64,000 bases of DNA from Erythrobacter sp. (GTDB taxonomy: Bacteria > Pseudomonadota > Alphaproteobacteria > Sphingomonadales > Sphingomonadaceae). The position numbers were made by a program, and so were the translations under genes. The notes under the pieces are model-generated. The model did not search any database. It was given only the letters and a program-made list of their open reading frames with translations, and was not told where the DNA came from. Positions 60,401 through 64,000 of this stretch are shown in pieces. The DNA lies in contig JAHEAV010000001.1 of assembly GCA_024642565.1 (NCBI GenBank), positions 150,183 to 214,182 on the forward strand. The letters run 5' to 3'. Within the stretch, counting starts at the first letter, position 1. Every line of letters begins with the position of its first letter.

Positions 60401-63400
60401 CGCCGGAACGGCATCCTTCAGCACTAACGGTTTTGGCGGCGAGAGTTTTGGTGTTGATCCTGCGACATTAGCCGCTCCGCCAGCCATCCTGTTTGGCGAA
60501 GCGCCCGAACTGGCGATTTCCGGCCTGTTTGGCACAGGCCCAACCGCATTTGCCCCTCCTGCACTGGCGGCGGGCGGCGGGTCGGGGCTTCCATCGGCAG
60601 GTGATGGAGGATCCGGGCAGGGCGGATCGGTGACTTTCAACCTGAATGGCGGATCGGCCAGTTTCACCGATGTGACAATTTCGGCCAGCGGAGTTGGCGG
60701 CAGCGGAGCGGCAGGCAGTTTCGACGATGGTACCCGCGGCGGCACTGGCGGGGACGGAATTGGCGGCACGGTGGTGTTCAATGGCACGGCCGGACAATTG
60801 GATGTCAGCGGTGCGCTGGATATTTCGGCCAATGGCAACTTCCAAAGCAGTGGCGGCGCTGGCGGTTTTGGCAATGGGACCGACGGCGGCAATGGCGGCG
60901 CGGGGATTGGCGGGACAGCCACGTTTAATTTCGACGGTACAGCGGCCCTGACCAGCGGACAAATCACGGTTTCTGCCGATGGCTTCGGCGGACTTGGTGG
61001 CAGCTCTGGCGCCTTTTTTGATGCCACCGGTACATTCCGCGAAGGCGCCAATGGCGGCTCTGGCGGTGCAGGCAGCGGCGGGGTTGCTACGTTCAACAAT
61101 ATCAGCGGATCGATCAATTCCCTGCTCTACGGCGTCAGCGGGTCCGGCATCGGCGGAAATGGTGGTGACAGCTTTGGTTTCGGCAGCGGCGATTCGACCG
61201 GCGCTGGCGGCGCTGGCGGGGCCGGAACTGGCGGTGCTGCCACGCTCAATCTGGCGCAGGATGAAGCCACTGGTCCGGGGTTTGTATCCATCGCTGTCGG
61301 CATTGGCGGCACAGGCGGCAATGGGCTGAACAGCGGCAATGGCGGGGACGCACAGGGCGGAACCGCGCGGTTGATAGTCAACAATTCAAATCTGCTGATC
61401 GGCTCGGCTCTCGTCAACGGTTCCGCGGTCGGGGGGAACGCAGGCTTTGTGGATACCGATGGCGGTGCTGGCGGTTCAGGCGGCAATGCCGTGGGGGGAT
61501 CGGCGCTGGTTGATTTCATAGGCAGTGCTGCGGGGATAACTTCCGCCCTTGATATCACCTTTATCGCCAGCGCCGATGGCGGCAATGGGGCGAGCGGCGG
61601 CGCGGGCGATGCAACCGTGGCCGCTGGCCTTGGCGGCAACGGCGGCAACGCGATTGGCGGTATTGCGAGAATCGCTGTGACCGGCGCCAGCACTTCAGCC
61701 ACGCAAACCTTTGCTTCGGGCGGATTTGTTTTCAATGCCGATGCCGTTGGCGGCAACGGCGGTTCCGGTGGAGGAAATTTCGCCGGTGGGGTTGCCGCTG
61801 ATGGCGGCCGCGGCGGCGATGCGACTGGTGGATCAATCACCATCGAAGCCGGAAGCGGCACCATAGTCACCCTTGATGGCGGCGGCGATCCCTATGTTCT
61901 GTCTGCAGTGGGATTTGGCGGTACCGGCGGCGCTGGTGGTAATATCGACATGGTCAATGGGGGCACGGCGGGCAATGGCGGTGATGGCGGAAACGGCATT
62001 GGCGGGTCACCCACCTTGCGGGCGATTGGCGGGACCATCACCGGCCCGGATGTGCAACTAAGCGGATTCGGATTTGGCGGTGATGGCGGCGCCGGCGGTA
62101 CTGATTTCACCGTAGCGCTGGGTCTGGCGGGCAATGGCGGCAATGGTGTGGGCGGCACCCCCTTGCTTGAATTGCTCAACGGTAGCCCCGGAATTATCTC
62201 GCTCGGCAATCTGACGGTTGATGCCAATGGCATCGCTGGTAGCGGGACGATTACCGGGATCGATGCAAGCGGGCTGGTCACCTTCCGGGATCTGTCGACC
62301 GAGGCAGGCGGCGTTTTCGATTTTGGCACGCTGACAGTCGATGCGACCGGTTTCGCAGTTGGTCCCGGCGGCGGCGGACTGGTATTTATTGCGGGCAGCG
62401 GCATCAACAGCGTTGCAGGCAATATGCAGGTCAATGTGACGGGCGATATTACCTATGCCTTCGATGGTGACGCACAAATCGTGGTTGGCGGCAACACCAA
62501 CCTCAACGCGACGGGTAACATTACCGTTACCCATACGAATAACGCCGCGCCGGTAAATTCGATCGATACCGGGGGTAATTTCAATGCCTTCGCGGGTGGG
62601 AATTTTGCGGCCGGAGCGGGTTCCGTCATCGCGGCCGGCGGAGAGATGTTCATCTTTGCCGGAGGGGATATCGCGGCAGACGATCTGCGGGCCGTGCCCG
62701 TTATCCAGCTCAATGCCGGCGGCAATGTGTTGCTGCGCAACGCAGTGGCCAGTGGGCCTCAGGGTATTTCCAATGTGGGCGGGATCATCATTGATGCCGG
62801 CATAACCAACATTGCCAGCATCACGGTTTACGATCCCAACTACAACGCCACGATTACCGGCGATGTTCAGTCCTATTCGGACATTAGCATCAATGCCGGC
62901 GGATCCGCGATTTTCACCGGCACATCAAATGTTGCCGCGGGCAACCGATTGCTGGTGCAGACCGGCGATGATATTATTGTGCAGGCGGGCGCAGCGCTGA
63001 GCAGCGCCAACAACCCGACAACGCCGGTTGATCCGGCGGCACCTTTCGGAACTGGGCCCAACATCACCCTGTTGGCGGGCAATTTTTCCGGCCCAACCGG
63101 CCTTACCGGCCCGATCCTGACGCCGATTTCGTCCATTGTTGCAGCGGGCAGCCTTGATGCCAACACTGGTGCAGTTGTTCTGCGCGGTAATGCGATTGAC
63201 GGGCTTGGCGGAAGCATCACGGGCGCTTCGTTGAGCGCAGAAATCAACGATGCGCCGAACACGGGCCTGCCGCAATCGAACGACGCCGGATTGCTCGGGG
63301 CGAACTGTCTGCAGGGCAATGTGTGCCTTGGTACCGTCATCGCAACCAACCGGATCGAAGTTGGGCAAAACAGCAACAATGATGTGATCCAGCTGATCAT

Positions 63401-64000
63401 GGAGCAGGCTTCGATCGCTGCAAACGATGTCTTGATCACCACCCGCAATGATATTGTCATGGGAACAGGCGGTCTCCCCAGCGTGATCGCGGCAGGCAAC
63501 CAATTCTCCGCCCAGAGCCTGACTGGCGATATCAATCTGGGCAATGCGGCGATTACCAGCGGCCAGATCATCCTGCAGGCAGCGGGCAGTCTGCTTGGCA
63601 ACGGTTCGCTCAGCAGCACAGGTGATGTCGGCATCACGGTGGGGCAGGACCTGAATGCCTTGCAGGTCGATGCTGGCGGGCAATTGACCACGGCAGCCAA
63701 TGTCGGCGGCGTGTTGGAGGCAAGCTATACCGTTCCCGGTGCCGTCGCCATCGGCACTTTGGCCCAGGGCGCCGGAAATGTGAATGTGATCGCGGGCACG
63801 GATAATTCGGTCGGCACGGTAATTCTGGCAGCACCTGGCAATGTTACGTTGGTGGCGGGCAATGCCGGGGCCGGTGATGTCTTTCTGGGCACTGCCGCCA
63901 ATAATGGCACGATCAACCTGACCGGTACCAACGCGGGCTTCACGGCGCTGACCCCGACCGGTTCGGTAACAATAAACGCCGCCAACACGGTGACGGGCGG
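57405..64000 (+). CDS. Giant filamentous-haemagglutinin-like TPS exoprotein (partial, runs off window)
   Basis: The frame is open from at least 57357 to the window end. I read it codon by codon with no stop, giving about 2198 residues from the ATG at 57405. That ATG has AGGGG 9 nt upstream, whereas the ATG at 57357 has none. A long signal peptide (residues about 17-42, cleavage at SLAQ) is followed by the TPS domain with the NPNGI-like block NIWFYSPGGLIIGSNSVFNVG (in two pieces) near residues 234-255. The rest is repetitive beta-helix. Residues about 1056-1589 are dominated by GG-X-GG runs. The only cysteines seen are at 1968 and 1974. Confidence 0.9.
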   Translation, partial: MGSYPNLNSQSQRYGRNRWLSGGSALAAAIAALALVPDQSLAQSIAGGTAPLPRGEVPHLRVMADDQAPAPRLPSALVLANAPAVPVTQVQAPVTSGPAVQTTGAYAITSAPLAGGITTLSSTVAPSPGDTDTAGISVLASANYFASEINYTPNAAGDVINVLASSAIINWTTNTAGTAGGQVTFLPSGNQLSFTSFLTDYTVLNRIFTPGIDAAVRIDGAVNASAISGSPGGNIWFYSPGGLIIGSNSVFNVGSLMLTSSNVNAIGAAGSAMNFTGVADPASSVVIEQGAQITANSANAYLAVVAPRVEQRGTVNVNGSVAYVGAEQAQLTIVNGLFDITVGLGSDDANGVVHTGTTTGSAAQPTVNGLGQITDADARGIYLVAVPKNTAIAMLVGGSLGYQPAVAASLAPNGSIILSAGAGITVGGSPADPAAKVDSANAVSGGSVTIADAALTSNTAIFASDSVDMTQSGAGLVVTGDARDNHDLTVTAANAITFGISELAGISVAGDLILKAGQSVDVVLASREPKIGENPPPGGGTLAVGGNFVIDTSARGADDFDTTRNNGNTGIGGDAAAGAINLNISGGSALTVAGSLIFDASAQGGKGELQNGSGTGGTIVANFGDGITAIGGALILDSSVAGAGEDKLGGNGPGLVGSDSTAGDVTLALAGGQFIANGIGIFAGANATAGSDSATPQSNDAAGGTVSIDVTGGTHLTSALLVDVQANAAASFDGSGNAVSGQAGRGSVSINLANPASLFEITNDLDIFSTTDGIVGTPSAPVVSIDVNGTGAAGGLIVGGVINIAAYSTGGSATGLTQAGSVSLTAADGQISTDGIFVQTSASASGPFATGSGLGVDFAAGDVTLRATTGGTISADDLFIDAAGFGAEVDAGEGTGGQVTIAAENGAIAIANSLFVNASGSGGAGGSAGNPASLGVGRGGSINLAVSGASGLLSMNQVNLNVDASIAGNVESMNGIALGDGGLAFAGSIIIDVLGGTFTAGTASFSTNGFGGESFGVDPATLAAPPAILFGEAPELAISGLFGTGPTAFAPPALAAGGGSGLPSAGDGGSGQGGSVTFNLNGGSASFTDVTISASGVGGSGAAGSFDDGTRGGTGGDGIGGTVVFNGTAGQLDVSGALDISANGNFQSSGGAGGFGNGTDGGNGGAGIGGTATFNFDGTAALTSGQITVSADGFGGLGGSSGAFFDATGTFREGANGGSGGAGSGGVATFNNISGSINSLLYGVSGSGIGGNGGDSFGFGSGDSTGAGGAGGAGTGGAATLNLAQDEATGPGFVSIAVGIGGTGGNGLNSGNGGDAQGGTARLIVNNSNLLIGSALVNGSAVGGNAGFVDTDGGAGGSGGNAVGGSALVDFIGSAAGITSALDITFIASADGGNGASGGAGDATVAAGLGGNGGNAIGGIARIAVTGASTSATQTFASGGFVFNADAVGGNGGSGGGNFAGGVAADGGRGGDATGGSITIEAGSGTIVTLDGGGDPYVLSAVGFGGTGGAGGNIDMVNGGTAGNGGDGGNGIGGSPTLRAIGGTITGPDVQLSGFGFGGDGGAGGTDFTVALGLAGNGGNGVGGTPLLELLNGSPGIISLGNLTVDANGIAGSGTITGIDASGLVTFRDLSTEAGGVFDFGTLTVDATGFAVGPGGGGLVFIAGSGINSVAGNMQVNVTGDITYAFDGDAQIVVGGNTNLNATGNITVTHTNNAAPVNSIDTGGNFNAFAGGNFAAGAGSVIAAGGEMFIFAGGDIAADDLRAVPVIQLNAGGNVLLRNAVASGPQGISNVGGIIIDAGITNIASITVYDPNYNATITGDVQSYSDISINAGGSAIFTGTSNVAAGNRLLVQTGDDIIVQAGAALSSANNPTTPVDPAAPFGTGPNITLLAGNFSGPTGLTGPILTPISSIVAAGSLDANTGAVVLRGNAIDGLGGSITGASLSAEINDAPNTGLPQSNDAGLLGANCLQGNVCLGTVIATNRIEVGQNSNNDVIQLIMEQASIAANDVLITTRNDIVMGTGGLPSVIAAGNQFSAQSLTGDINLGNAAITSGQIILQAAGSLLGNGSLSSTGDVGITVGQDLNALQVDAGGQLTTAANVGGVLEASYTVPGAVAIGTLAQGAGNVNVIAGTDNSVGTVILAAPGNVTLVAGNAGAGDVFLGTAANNGTINLTGTNAGFTALTPTGSVTINAANTVTG

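Noticed and set aside
60590..62170. Repetitive DNA that might be a CRISPR or a tandem DNA repeat
   Set aside because: The repeats are short, degenerate Gly-codon runs in frame, without fixed repeat length or unique spacers.
58734..63988. Long minus-strand open frames, some proline-rich (for example 59822-61117 and 61127-61870)
   Set aside because: They lie antisense to the continuous exoprotein frame. Gly codons GGC/GGN read backwards give GCC/NCC (Ala, Pro, Ser, Thr), so long open antisense frames are an expected artefact of the Gly-rich composition.

Overview
The window is a GC-rich stretch of an alphaproteobacterial chromosome, most likely from Sphingomonadales and probably the Erythrobacteraceae. 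Three things support this: the tmRNA gene is split and permuted, which is the alphaproteobacterial form; an HdaA-type DnaA-related gene lies beside purM/purN; and the lptD-surA-pdxA-ksgA and atpHAGDC gene orders match this group. The lineage below order level is inferred from protein character alone. No rRNA, CRISPR array, insertion sequence or prophage is visible, and nearly every base is coding. No gene-free stretch longer than 300 bases exists except the tmRNA locus.

Layout. 1-7.3 kb: an ABC ATPase diverging from a GDSL esterase lipoprotein, recF, a small ORF plus pspC, a minus-strand operon lemA - two TPM-domain genes - NUDIX - SDR, and mscL. 7.3-7.7 kb: two-piece ssrA. 7.7-11.6 kb: a small membrane protein and an arginine succinyltransferase cluster (M20 hydrolase, astA, astB). 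11.8-15 kb: malate synthase G and an unknown KP-tailed protein. 15-24 kb: lptD-surA-pdxA-ksgA for outer-membrane assembly, then pepA, DUF2256, holC, ndk and an MddA-like methyltransferase. 24-30.5 kb: purM with a purN-YjbR fusion, a DUF2066-like protein, hdaA, cysE, DUF2794 and an SDR. 30.6-33.3 kb: gph and glmU with a lipoprotein.

33.3-40.2 kb: the F1 ATP synthase operon atpH-A-G-D-C. It is interrupted by a lipoprotein gene between atpG and atpD and by an unrecognised exported-looking gene between atpD and atpC, and is followed by an O-antigen ligase-like gene. 40.4-52.2 kb: a TauD-type dioxygenase, a trypsin-like protease, DUF1203-ada, a CPBP protease, a GST, priA, a DUF4197 lipoprotein, a small transaldolase, cobT and a nitroreductase.

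52.4-64 kb is the most unusual region: a tightly packed three-gene unit. It encodes an exported TPR-CHAT (caspase-like) protein, an FhaC/ShlB-type two-partner secretion pore, and a giant filamentous-haemagglutinin-like exoprotein. The exoprotein reading frame runs open for about 6.6 kb to the window edge and carries a long Gly-Gly-X-Gly-Gly-rich segment. The CHAT and pore genes overlap by 4 nt and the exoprotein follows directly, so I infer a secretion system with a built-in CHAT peptidase that may process or regulate the exoprotein.
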